A DNA stretch of 64,000 nucleotides from assembly GCA_013368445.1 (NCBI GenBank), contig JAACJO010000003.1, positions 1,550,001 through 1,614,000 of the forward strand, in the 5' to 3' direction. Both the position numbers and the translations under genes were made by a program. The notes under the pieces were generated by a model. It worked only from the letters and a program-made list of their open reading frames with translations. It was not told where the DNA came from and ran no database searches. The stretch comes from Leucocoprinus leucothites (taxonomy: Eukaryota > Basidiomycota > Agaricomycetes > Agaricales > Agaricaceae). Positions 48,182 through 60,121 of the stretch are shown here, piece after piece; positions within the stretch are counted from its first letter, which is position 1; each line of letters opens with the position of its first letter.

Positions 48182-51100
48182 TTAATCGAGTTTTCGCAAA
48201 TTTCCCGTCTGCCGCAGCTTCTCTTCTCGCTCCTTCTGCTTCCTTGTCAACTTTTCGATCTCAACATTCAATGCCCAACACCATCCATCCCTCTCCAGTT
48301 TACTGCGGGTTCTGCAGATGAGAAGCTTGTGCTTCTCAGATAAAGGGGGCACCCAAGCTGACCCCGCCGTGTTGTTATTGGCAGTTGAATCCGGAACGGG
48401 TGTGATACTAGGTCGTGGAGGAATTGCTGCCGCATGTCTGCGATAGCATATCACAAACAACATGTCTTCGTCTCGATCATCCGCTTCGAGGCCGTCCCCG
48501 TACCTGCGAGCCAAAGTCGGCGCGTTGGGCCTATACTGTCCCTTGGGCAATGTCAACGCAGCGAGGTACCCAGAAGTCACATAGGCGTCGATGAGGTTTA
48601 TTTTCTTCTTGCTTGCTTGGTGCAAAGAATTATGTGGCGAGACGCGGAACGAGATTAAATGGCCATCCACTAAAAACAACTGCACGAGCCTGAGAAGCAC
48701 AGATGACAATCAATACCCTATCAATATGTTGAACCACACGAACTCACTTGTATTGTCCGCGGACACCTTTCCGCATGTAGAGTTTTCCTTCTTTGACGAT
48801 CGGTCGACATCCATCGATAATGCACCAATTGAACAGAGTATCCAATGCTGGATACGGTGTTGATAGATCTGGGTTTTCTGGGGGAACTTCATGTTCGTCG
48901 CATACCCTGATCTGCGGTGTGACGCGGGGATGCTGAGCTTGTGCAAGGTCAATTTCATCTTTTGCATTCATTCTGTGCCGTTGTTTCCAATACACAACTA
49001 GTGACCGTAGGCGTTCCACCCATTCATTTGCCACACGGCGCGAGTGAACCTATGCAGGCAGTGAACCAACCATCCAACGTCAACCTTCTTGCCAAGAATA
49101 AAACAACCACAGTCACATACCTCAAAACGCACAACGCGTCCAGAGTTGAGCATCAATTCGAATGATCGCTTCATCCTGAGATAGACTTTGTCGTCTGACT
49201 TGCTGAGACCCTCTTCTCCACCTTCGTCTTCATCATCACTATCCGTTCTTTCGTCCATCCGAGACCAGACATTAAACCAAGAACTTTCCTCAGCCAACCG
49301 ATCGTCCTCTTGATCGTGGTGGTGCTGTGGGACTGTCTGAAATGCCCTTCGAACCGCAACAACGCTTCGCAGATCACAAACACCGTGCGAATGCATAAGT
49401 TGATATATCCCTCGCTTTATCTCCACCTTCATTGTGGTTTGCTTGTACTCGTCCATGTTGCCTAATACCAACGCAGCTCCGGGTGGCGATGGAGGTTGTG
49501 CCTGCTGGGGAGATAGTGTAAAAAGGTTGCCGTTGTGACTGACAAGATATAGTGGTTGCTTCGATTGGGTATTGGGGCGAATACGTTCCACATAACCCTC
49601 GATCGCGGGAGGTTGGACGAGCGGCGTGCCGTTCCTGAGATGAAGGAAGGTGGGATAATGTTCTGCCACTCGAAGCTCAAGGACGGGCGCTTGAGGTGAC
49701 TTGTTTCCAATCAGAAGGGGAAGTCGTATGGTTCAACGATGGACTTACATTCTTGAATGCAAGTCCACACAGAGCGGACCATTCTCTTTGTTCACCCTCT
49801 GCATTAAGGTCATTCCATACCCAATCTACGTGCGCTCCAGACCTCCAAGCAAGTTGCAGGGTTCTTCCCTTCTGTCGTTCATGCTCAACAAAGCTACTCC
49901 AACCCGGAACGCGTTTCAAAGATTTCATGCACAGCGCGATGATATTGCGTCGACTTAGCATCTTGACCGCTGTCCCAAAATCGATGAGATCCAAACAAGG
50001 GAGCTCGAAGGCGACTTTAGTCCCGATGCGAGGGTTCCTAATATCAATAGTCTTTGGGATTTCTCCCCCAAGGGCACGCCTTGTATGCAATCCGTTAGCA
50101 ACCTTCGCGGGCATCTTCCACAAATCACATACCACAACTGCCATATCCAATCGTATGCACGTGAACGGCTCTTGGCTTTGAAGACGTAAACATCGGTTCC
50201 TTCAAGTTCGTTGTTGAAATTCCATTTAGTTTTCTTGGAATTGAAGTGCGCTCGCATCGGCCGACAGGTGATGCAGAAGGTCATATCTACAAAAGAATAT
50301 AGAGAAAGATGTGTTCGAGGCGATTTGAGGGGTATTATGTAGGCGAGGTGCTTATGTCCAATTGCCCACTCCTGGAGCGATGTAGTCTAGAAGAATTGCA
50401 ATTAGCCGTTATCTCTACCGAACATTTCAAAGCTTACATAGTCTTCGTAAATCTCGATATAATCCCTTCGCCATGCAACGACGAACTCGGCCCAGTCTTG
50501 GTATTGCAGGCCACGCGTGGTGCGGTGCATTGATTCATCGAAATGTGCACTTACACCTTCAGCTTTGGTTGTGCAGACCCTCACGAGCATCCTGTCTTGT
50601 ATTAAATTGAATTGACGGGAATACGAGGGTATTGAGGTGCCACATACCTCGAAGAACAACATCTCCCCAGGCAAGATCTTGTGGAGGAAAGCCTGGAGAT
50701 GACTGAACGCTAGCAGCAGCACTTGTCGTAGCCTCAACCGTCGCAGAGGTCCTCCCTAGAACTTCCGTAGGGGAGGCAGGTCCAGGTGTAGCAAATTCTT
50801 GAATTTCTTCGTTGTAATGAACCTGCTTCTTTTTCTTGTCCCGTGATTTGCTGTTGGACGTTGCCTGAGACGTGGAAGCTTCGAGTCCGTGGGGTTGGCC
50901 GAGATTGAGCGGAGCTGTGGTATTTGTAGCGACTTTTTGTGACTCTAAAAGGCCCGTGTCTGAGGCTGTGGGGCTGGGGCTGGCATCTCCGGTCGTCTCT
51001 GGGGATGCTGGGAATAGTGCAGGCTGCGAAGGGGCAGTCACGGAGGTATCTTTCGTGCTGGCATGGGCATCACTTGTTCCAGTTTGACGGCTCGAAGACG

Positions 51101-51635
51101 ATGGTCTTGGAGCGCTAAGAATTGGTTCCTCTTCTTGGGAGGGTATATTAACCATGGCAGGTTCGTCCAGAACATTCACACCAAGGAGATGTCCAACTTC
51201 GAAGCTCCCACCTACCCAGCGGTTGGGGGCTTGATCCCCAGCTTCGCCATGGCGTTGCCTATGCCTCCTATGCCATATAGTACCCCACTCGCTCTCTCTC
51301 CATCGCTGGACCAGCACCTCCGACCTCCCTCTCTCCTCAGCTTCATCCCAGTCCTCCTCTCTGCCCCCTTCGGACACGAAGTGATGGAATGCGTGATCCT
51401 TGATGAGTTGGGACACGTTAGTGCTACTCTCCGAGTCGACTTCTTGTGTTCTTGCCCTCCCTAGAAATATTCCCCTGTGATGATGTTTGTGAGCATGAAC
51501 CTCAGCCTGAGAAACCAGCTTTTCTGGCATGGGACCAATAAATATTCGCCGATGAAGGTGAATTGCAGTCGGTGTTCCATCTGGATTGTCCCAGCTCGAT
51601 TGGGAGGTTTGGTGGGAGGGTGTAGCAGAGTCCAT
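48182..51635 (-). CDS. SPO71-like PH-domain protein
   Basis: A large multi-exon protein, roughly 950-1000 residues. The N-terminus has RRIFIGPMPEKLVSQAE and WVGGSFEVGHLLGVNVLDEPA, followed by a disordered Ser/Thr/Pro stretch to about 50750. The next exons read MLVRVCTTKAEGVSAHF, DWAEFVVAWRRDYIEIYEDY, KWNFNNELEGTDVYVFKA, FELPCLDLIDFGTAVKM and FVEHERQKGRTLQLAWR. The C-terminal half is PH-like: PPAIEGYVERIRPNTQSKQP, LYLVSHNGNLFTLSP, KSFELMLNSGRVVRFE-type and VKEGKLYMRKGVRGQYKLVQ, LFLVDGHLISFRV. Yeast Spo71 is a PH-domain protein that anchors the lipid-transfer protein Vps13 at the prospore membrane; fungal relatives have this split-PH layout. Membrane-contact function here is inferred. Seven or more introns; the start at 51635 is preferred over an in-frame non-ATG codon at 51677. 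Confidence 0.78.
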
Positions 51636-51878
51636 ATTAACAAGACAACTGCAGGAGTCGGATAGAACCAAGGCCAAACCAACTTATAGACGCTCAGTTG
51701 CATGGGACGTCATTGCTATTGGCGAAGTGATGTAGTCGCAAAGCACGTGAGTCTATTAATATGAGTTCCTGAGCGGGGATCTGCAAACAAATATAAAAAT
51801 ATTCGAATCTAAACTACAGATAGAAACTGGTACAGAGAGCCAAAGAAAAGTGTCCAATGAATATTAACAACTGCAATG

Positions 51879-53637
51879 TTATTTTTTCTCGTGACCTTCA
51901 CGCCAGTTGAGCTGTTTCTGCATAATTTCGTGCGAATCCTTCACATAGCGCTCCGACTCGCCCCGTTCAAATCTAGAGATGTGAAACTCAGAACTGCCGT
52001 TGTCTTGGAGATTTGCTCTAAACACTTACTCGATCTTACCACCTTTCACATGCATATCCGGCTCGCGGAGAGCGAAGGGGTTCACATCAGTGTGCGGGTC
52101 CAGGTTGGCCAAGCTGTGATTTACGAAACGGTGAGTCGTTTCGTCTGACCTCACCGCATACATCACATCGAGGAGTTTAGCATCTTGCGGGAGCCGCCAG
52201 TAATCGATAGCGATTTGTGGAGCGGGCATATCACTCCTGTAGGCACGGATGAGATTTCCCAAGTTCACGACTGCAAAGAGAAGTGATAGAAACTTACCAT
52301 TCTGGTATATGGCCCGCTTCCAAGTCGGCAATACACCGAGTGCTAATGATCAATGAGCTATAATCGTCAAGCAAGAGTCAACAACCTACTAAGTCAGGAC
52401 AGCCTCTTCCTCGAGATGACCAACGAAACGATGGCATATGCGAGGCGACACAAGATAAGATAGGACTAGGAGAACGGCTACAATCAGTCATCTGCCACGA
52501 AATGGGTACGAAAGCGTCGTACGCACAGAAAAGGTTATAGAAAACCCCTTGAGCTCCGAGGACAAGTGCTCTGAAAAAGAGCGAAGGCTTGCGTAAGTGC
52601 ATAAATGTCCTACCAATCAAAGTCAGTGACATTTTGTTAAATACTTGAATATCCTTACATGAGGTGCATCCTCTCGTTTTCAGCCTCTTCCAAGCAAGTA
52701 TGGATCCTGAGGATGCGGTCAGACGACAAGACAACCAGAGTTCAGTCAGACTACTGACCATCCACTATCGCGTCGCTATAAGCCGCATTAGCCCCACAGT
52801 CGTTTTAATAACTTATCCAGTGCTCACCATGAGACGAAGACTGGTTAAATGTCGCAAGGTTGCAGCGACCATACCTGGCACTCCAGCAATGCTCTCTAGG
52901 AACAAGATCCTCTAGGAACAAGATGTCAGAGATCTGTATAATAATATGATGTTTGGTGGAGTTGCTCACACTTAACCAAGCCTTGTCGTCCAATAGGTAC
53001 CCTGCTTTACGCAGCTCACTTATCGACATTTTAGGATCAGGCGGCCCGTCGACATGTTTGTACCCCGAAACCAAGTCGAATATAGTCCTGGCCAATCTAA
53101 CTAGACCATACGCCATTTTGTCTGAGATTGATCGCCTTTCTCGGTGTAGCACCTGAAAGGTTTTAATGGGTCAATATTCAATACTTGCATATGGGAAACT
53201 TGTGACTTATGCAAGCCATCACGCACCTGCACAGCCTTCAACTCCTCTGGAGAATAGACTGGGTGAAATAGCACCCAGTCACCACGCACCATGGTGGGTA
53301 CGGTGGTAGCAGCACTCGTTTTTGTGAGTTCTGAAGGTCCCCCACTCGGTGTTGCTGGAGTAGCTCTATCCTCTAAAGTTCTCGTGAGACTGGACTCTAA
53401 GCAGGGTAGCAGCAAAAACATACGGTAGTGCGGCCCTGTTGCTGCTTTGTGCGAGGTGGAGTCTGTTAAAGAGTTTTTCTGGCTACTTGAAGAAGTGATT
53501 GTCCTCCTAGGACCCGAGAGGGTATGTGTACAGGGTCGTGCCAAACGAAGCATCGTTGTCGCCACACCAACATTACGCGATAATGCCGCATGGCGAATGA
53601 TAGAGGAACCAAGTAGAGTAGATGGTGTCTGAAGCAT
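51879..53637 (-). CDS. AOX1: Mitochondrial alternative oxidase (AOX)
   Basis: Di-iron ubiquinol oxidase of the inner mitochondrial membrane that bypasses complexes III and IV. From ATG 53637 a long leader is rich in Ser, Arg and Thr (NVGVATTMLRLARPCTH). The core begins WVLFHPVYSPEELKAVQV, then DKMAYGLVRLARTIFD, ESIAGVPGMVAATLRHL and the iron motifs LEEAENERMHL and, across small exons, EEE and RSDETTHRFVNH (usual form RADExxHRxVNH). The frame seems to stop at 52026, but GAGTAAGT there is a splice donor; the last exon (to 51879) adds FERGESERYVKDSHEIM and ends GHEKK, matching the usual AOX C-terminus. Many introns. Expression of fungal AOX is commonly induced when the cytochrome pathway is blocked. 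Confidence 0.92.
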
Positions 53638-56607
53638 TTTGCCTGATGTCCATTATTACAGTGTACACCCCGGGTTTATATATGAAGTGCATGGCCACTG
53701 AAGGTTGAAGCTTAATGCGAGTTCCGAGAGGGTCCGGTCCACTGAGTCATTGTTCCGTAAAACACCGAAGCTCCGACTAGCACATCCCCTAGCAGTCGGC
53801 AGGACGTCATAATGCTATGCAAAACAACAAGAGAGGATACCACCTCAGAGGGAGGATCAGGGAGAGTCGCCCAAGAGCAAAAGCCAGTGATCTCATTTGA
53901 TCATCCATGTACCGCTAAGCGATCCCTTAACCAATTCGAACTCCGCCATGAATACATTCCTTCATGAACTTGGAACTTGGAATAATGCATACATCTTGAC
54001 TGATATTTTTTCACAACCGCTGGACAATACTGTATGTTATGCTTGCTATACTTGTGGCCCCGATAGTGTACAGAACTCCTGTGCCGATCCAAGCCGTTAC
54101 TGTATCAGGAATGATCTCGGTCCAGCCAAAATCATCCCAATTAAGAAATGACCCCTAGCGCGAGCGCCGAGAATGTACTCGGCCCTTCGCTCAATCGGAA
54201 CGTGGTTCCCCCAAGTAGACTTCACAATCACGCGATAGATAGCGCAAAATTGCATCTGCCCCTGTTTTTCCTCCGGGTGGGTCATCCAATGATCAATTTT
54301 CTTGATGCAGTCTCGAAATCCATAGCTAACTCTTTGGGAGACTTCAAGGGATGCCAAAAATCAGAGGGTGATTTCTTGAGTCTCAAGTCTCATGAGTTCT
54401 CTCCTTGGTCATGAATATAGTAGCATAACCCAGCACGGACACAGCGGTTGCTATGTGGCTCAATTAAGTATGTAAGATGTGACCTATCACCTGAAAAACA
54501 TGTTCGAGTCAAACCGTTCTCCGAGCTTCCTCAACAAACAGGTATCGCAGTTTCGTCCACCACGAAATTCTAAGGAACCACAAGAAGCTAAAGAACTACC
54601 ATTGCGTTCCTTGTCGGCTATGGAATTACAGCCTCCACTATTCAAGTTCCTCTTCCGAGTTACTTTGTTCAACGTCGGCGGGGCAGGGGTACGACGCGAC
54701 CGGCCTTTTGTGCTTTCTGTACTTTCATCAACGACACTTCTCCTTTACTCCCCATGGATCTATTCTGATATATTGTATTTCAGATCCTCACTGGGAACGA
54801 ACCTCCGAGACATGAGGCAAGCACTTTACTTGTTGCCTGATATCCGAGGCTTAATTCGCTGGGCCATGAGCTGCGGTTTACCATCGTGGTCCGTTCCAGT
54901 TCCGTAGGTGCTCAATTCACATGAAACAGATGCGAATGGGTTTGTTAGGGTCCGAGACTTGGTCTGTGATGTCGCTTACTAGAAATCAGTCATATACTGT
55001 TGTGGAATACTTTCCTTCGTAGCAAGTGCAGATCGCTGAACCCATTTCATGAGGATGACAACGCGCGAAGTTCCTTGTTAATATGCGTTCGACCAGACGC
55101 GATCAAGTTGATTTTGTTACGATGACCCATAACGCTTTCATCGACTTAAACAAATTTGACAGTCCTTGAGGATGTGTATCGTTGACCGCCATTCGATTTC
55201 GCCAGGGATCAAATGAACGGCTAAAGCCTTCAAGTACCGGTCAGAATCCGCTTCTTATTCAAGGGCTTTGCTCATCAATTCAAACCGTGTTATTCGACGA
55301 TGGGGCGTGGTTTATGTAGCGCTAAACGACACGAGGCATCCGGTATTGTCCTAACATCACGATCGACTAGGGGGCAATATCCGTTCAGTAGCAGGTCACG
55401 ACAAGCTGGATGCCCTTGAAATAACCTCATCTCATATACCCTATTTCCCTCGCGGGCAACATGTTAGTCCACCTTCAGTTAATTGTGACGCAGAGATCTG
55501 ATAGACTGGAGTTGGTCAAGGGAGGACGACAGTAGATTTTTGGAGCATTCACCAACACCAGTGGAATGATGGTGGACAGAATAGAAGTTCATCCCCTGAG
55601 TGACGTGATACCGTGGTTCAGTCCTATCATACTGACGTACAAAAGGGGCAAGATCTAGTCCATTTGCGATGGCTATAGAAGGTCGAAAGAGACTGGGACT
55701 CTGCCAGAGCTTCCCGCAAAAACAGATCAACGAGACTTGTGGAGGAAGCTGCGTGTCGTGATCGTGGTAGAGCGTCATGGAGGAGAGATAATGTGTTAAA
55801 ATAAGCCCAGCGCCGATATGGAAGTGGTCGAAGAAGCTGTATACCTCGTTGTGTATTCCTTTTCCACGCCGGCTCCTGACGAAACGCCTGGCACTTCCGG
55901 AGTAAGTCTTTAGTGTCCCTCCGTACCTAACACACGCAGGACTATCACAGTAGTGAGATAGATGAACCATAAAGACGATCAAGTTCGTATTAAGTGTGCG
56001 TAGCTCGCCACAGGCTTTGACGAGGTCATTTTGACCAGCCCATCTACACATGGGTGCTTCTGCCGAGGGTGCAGAACGAGTATAGGTACCGAGAAACTGT
56101 TTGCGTCCATAGAATACCGTTGTTCCCGATAGATGACTAGAAGCAAGTTGACGCACAGATCCAGTGGCGACGGATCTCAAGGCCGTTCCCATAAAGCCGA
56201 GAGTGTTGTCCAGCCTTGTCGGGTCGGTAATGCAAGGTGGTGTAGTTGAGGTGGGTGAGCGGTTGAGTTTAGCGGTCCTGTATGGTAGTGCACAAGGCCT
56301 AGCAGAAAAGAACAAGAAGGACTTCGCTGCCTGTGGTCGTGAAGAGCAGACATCGGGCAGACAAAAGGTAGGAGAAAGACATTGACAAAAATAGGACACA
56401 ACATTTTTGTCCAAAAATGGATACGGTTTACTTTTCGGGCAAGGGCTTGAGATGAATTCTTTGCACATGAGGTCGGCTGGTCGAACACTGCTTGAACTTG
56501 TTTTTTCTTTTCTCTCTCTTTCACCACTTATAAACCTGGACGACCTGCACAAGCTGCTCGTAAGTCTGAATCCAACTCGATAACATTCTCTTACTGATAC
56601 ACTCCCA
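53638..56607. other. 3-kb gene-poor region
   Basis: Begins with the AOX promoter, including TTTATATATG about 45 bp upstream of its start. The rest shows only unremarkable frames, none with a recognisable domain. The longest, 381 codons on the minus strand (55479-56624), overlaps the start of the next gene head-to-head; its composition (many Cys, His, Arg, Ser) is unlike the neighbours. The stretch at 56480-56600 is strongly pyrimidine-rich and likely the promoter of the CENP-B-type gene. Confidence 0.45.
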
Positions 56608-58361
56608 ATGCTTCCCAAACTCATTCACAGCTACCCTTTTCCACCGCCTCCCTACCCACCGTCATGTTCTAGGCAGCCGATTCGACGACCACATCTTCAG
56701 ACAAGTCATTTGAATGCTATCATGAACGATTCTTGGAACACGAATTATACCTGTTCGGTGCCTTCCTCCTTTGAGCCAACTGCAGATCCTTCATCAATGT
56801 TCCCGTCCATCACATCTCGGCCGCAGGAGAGCTACCCGTCACCCGCGTCCTCCATTCCTTCCCCTTCTCGTGCTGCTCAACAAGAATCAAATACGTCTCA
56901 GGATCAAACTCTGAGTAATACCCAAGACCATCAAATAAACGATTGCTACGCTTCCTCTTATGTCGACCCCCCTATTGATCACGATGGTCGACCCCCTTCA
57001 GGCAGGTTGTCACGCCTCGAGTATAGAGGCCAGCGACGTCGAGATGGTATGCAAAGTCCCTATCCAAGGAATAATTCTGCTCTCAGCCCCGTTCGTGCTC
57101 CATTTCTGATGTCATTGACGCCTTTTTGTCTGACGCACCTCGATAGCGCCACTACCCCTCCTCATATGAAGGTTCAGCGTCTCGACCCCAGTCACCCATT
57201 TGTTCTCGCGAGGACCAATATGGAATGAACGTTATGCCCACCGTCCCCTTGATGATGCAAAATCAGACCTATCGACTCCCGACGCCAAGTACTACTATGT
57301 CACCTAATTCTCTCGTGCCCTACCCTGCTTCCCCCGATCATGAGTACCCTGGTCATTCAGAGGTCGGCTCGACCTCTCATCCATATAACAACCGACCCCC
57401 GTCTCCTGCTCCCAGCAATGTGTCATCGCGATCAGATCTTGGTAACAGGGACACGCCAGATGTCCCTCGCGATTCTCTCGACCGTGATATCACTTCCCCA
57501 GCTCGACCGAAACCAAAGAAAGCCAAGCTCACTAACGCCTTGAGGAAAGAGATCTGCCTCTATCAACAACAGCATCCACATCAAAAGCAGGAAGAGATTG
57601 CTCAGCGCTTTGGTGTTGAGCGGAGCACTGTCAGTAAAATCTTGAAAGAGAAAAAGAACTGGCTCAACATCGAGGACGGTGTCGCCGAGCCGCCACGACA
57701 TCGGTGGGTTCAACCTTGATTTTCTGCCTACACATGCTCACTGATTGAGTCTAGACCGCCGAAACATCCTAGGCTCGAAGAGGAGATGTTATTGTGGCTC
57801 AAGGAGCTCAGCGACGCTGGCGAAACCATCACAGATGCTAAGATTCAGAAGAAAGCCCTGGAGATTGCCGAAGAGCTTCGAAAAAAGTACGGAACCATCG
57901 GCTCGGAGAAAGGGAAGGATAAGGACGAAAGCTTCAAAGCCAGTGCGGGCTGGATCGAGAACTTCAAGCGACGGCACCATGTGAAGGGCGGCGTCTGGCT
58001 TGGTCGACCAAAGTCAGCTGAGCCCGAAATTGAAGACGCGCCGATGGCTTCGCAAGAACCCGAAGTCGTACATCCCCTCCCTGTCTCTGACGAGCAATAC
58101 ATTCACCACTCTCAGTCCGACATGACCAGTGCGATGGAGATTGAGGATCACCCTGATGACTTCGTCACAGCAGATGAATTGCCGAAAGGTGTGCCGAACA
58201 AGGAGCAAGCCGAGAGGGCATATCATATCTTGACGCACTACCTTGACTCTAATGTGCAAACTCTCGAGCCCCTTGGTTACACGCCGGAGCACCGTCAAAA
58301 TCTCCATGACATGTTTCATAACGTCTTCTTCAAAACCTCGTCCCCGACTGCCCAGCTTTAA
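56608..58361 (+). CDS. CENP-B/pogo-type HTH DNA-binding protein without transposase domain
   Basis: A disordered N-terminus rich in Ser, Pro, Gln and Tyr is followed by two tandem helix-turn-helix domains: a Psq/CENP-B N-terminal HTH (KKAKLTNALRKEICLYQQQ, EEIAQRFGVERSTVSKILKE) and a CENP-B/Tc5-type HTH (RLEEEMLLWLKELSDAGETI, ASAGWIENFKRRHHV). An acidic tail with a helical end (QAERAYHILTHYLD) closes the protein. No DDE integrase domain follows, so this is probably a host DNA-binding protein derived from a pogo-type transposase, as with CENP-B and fission yeast Abp1. Introns: about 57091-57148 (GTTCGT donor) and 57705-57753. An alternative start at 56722 (MNDSWNTNY) fits equally well. Confidence 0.82.
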
Positions 58362-60121
58362 CATCCAATCGACCCTCTGCTTGATATACTTCCCAGAAGG
58401 ATTACTCTATGACCGTCTTCACGATCTGTATGCTTGTCGTTTCCTGTACCTGTTCCCGTCACCACTCCAACAAATCATTTATCTATACCACATTTCAATT
58501 TCCGCATCTATGCTGAGCGACTGTACATACCTGCATTATTTGGGCTCTGGATCGCATATTATCTGACCGGTTCTGTCTTACCCTTGTACTTTTAGTGATC
58601 GTCTTTTAGCGTTAGTCTCCAGAATCCATCTAAATTAGACTTGCAATCAGTAAATTTCTTATTGATCGTGTTCCTCCCTTGCCCAGCTTACCTATACATA
58701 TTTATGTTTCCACGATTGGCCTCTCTGAGCCAACATGGATATATCTGTAATCATTTCAGTGCCCATTATCTCGCTGTACCATAGGCCAGTCTATTGGGTA
58801 GCCTCTCACGCTCAACCAAGAAATGCAGAAAACATTGAAATCAAATATTAAAGCGCCACCTGCCCGGTCTAAGTGGCAAAGGGGAGGGCTTCGTCGGCGG
58901 AGAGCTCGTCATGACGCTGGCGTGGGCGGCCGGCATTGTTTTTCATGAAATCAAGAAGACATAGTCAACACTTGGCAAAACAAAACGTGTTCTGGCCTCG
59001 TGTAGATTCCTCCAGCGGGGTAACACCTCAGCTCCACCTGTTTTCTCTAGGAAGCGCACAGGAAGTCTAACTCGGCGGCTAGCTGACCTCACTCCATGGT
59101 AAGCGTGGCACCCACTCGAGTGGCTTTCCCACTTAACGACCTGCAAGGGATACTGGCAATAGACATCACACAGTATGATCTGCCGCCACCTCATCGAAGT
59201 TAAATCTGTGTCACACGCCTGAGGCTCCAAACCTTCATCTCAAATACGGGGGTTCCGCCCAGGTCGATTTTCACGGTGTCCAAAAATACGGCCTCAGCCC
59301 CTCAAACGATCCTCATGTTTGCGAGCTATTAGGAGTCCGAGAGTCGGTCAGGTGCTTATAGCGTTTCGGCAATATTGCCATTTTTGTGGGCTCAAGTTCC
59401 CGTACTTCAGAAGTTCCAAGGTTTTAAGGCCGAAGTAGGGATTAAGGGAGCTTGTTTGATGATAAGCTGAGTGTCTATGCCATCGTTATCGGAAATGATA
59501 TCAAGTGACAGGTCAAATGAGCTCTAAATGATATCGGTGACATACTTGACGTGCAGATAGGGTTTAGCCCAAAAGACAAGGTGTTTGCTTCAATTCAACT
59601 GGGTACAGAGATCGTAAGGAGGGTAGTGATACATGCTAAATAATGCAATACATAGTCTTTCCATTTCAGGCCGCTAGATCTCTGAATCGTAAAGTCTCTG
59701 CGCGAGTAACAAAACAATATATATAAACGGAGAGCAATCCGAAGCGCGTGGGTAGTACTAGATTGGGTATATACTAGAGCGCTTTCCAAACACACCGGTG
59801 TTACACACGTCTTTGCAAGTTGATGATAGGAAAGGAGTGGTAAGCAGATCATAGTGAAAGAAAAACAAGGTTAAAGGAGAGCAAGTGAAAGGAGCGAGAC
59901 AGGGGGTGTTAGGGTCCTTGCAGTCCGTGAGGGCAGTGGTTATGTGGATGGATCTGGTAAATGAGGAGAGAAAGATGAGTTCATATCAATGCTATATCCA
60001 AGCGAACATTGCTAGGATGTGGAGTGACAATCAGCCATCGGATCAATATTTCCAGAGGTGACACGGCTTCACAAAGTGAAATAGGCCCCAGCCTTAACAA
60101 AGGCTTCAGGAAACGGGAGAA
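58362..60121. other. 1.8-kb gene-free region
   Basis: 3' flanks of the two converging genes plus AT-balanced filler. Minus-strand frames at 58943-59230 and 59595-59852 have no recognisable content. No repeat or RNA gene seen. Confidence 0.5.

Noticed and set aside
54097..54907. Frames of 86 and 142 codons in the 3-kb gap
   Set aside because: They overlap no conserved motif, and neither forms a spliced model; likely chance.
55479..56624. 381-codon minus-strand frame as a gene
   Set aside because: No domain, odd composition, and it covers the promoter and start of a well-supported plus-strand gene. Kept only as a low-interest observation.
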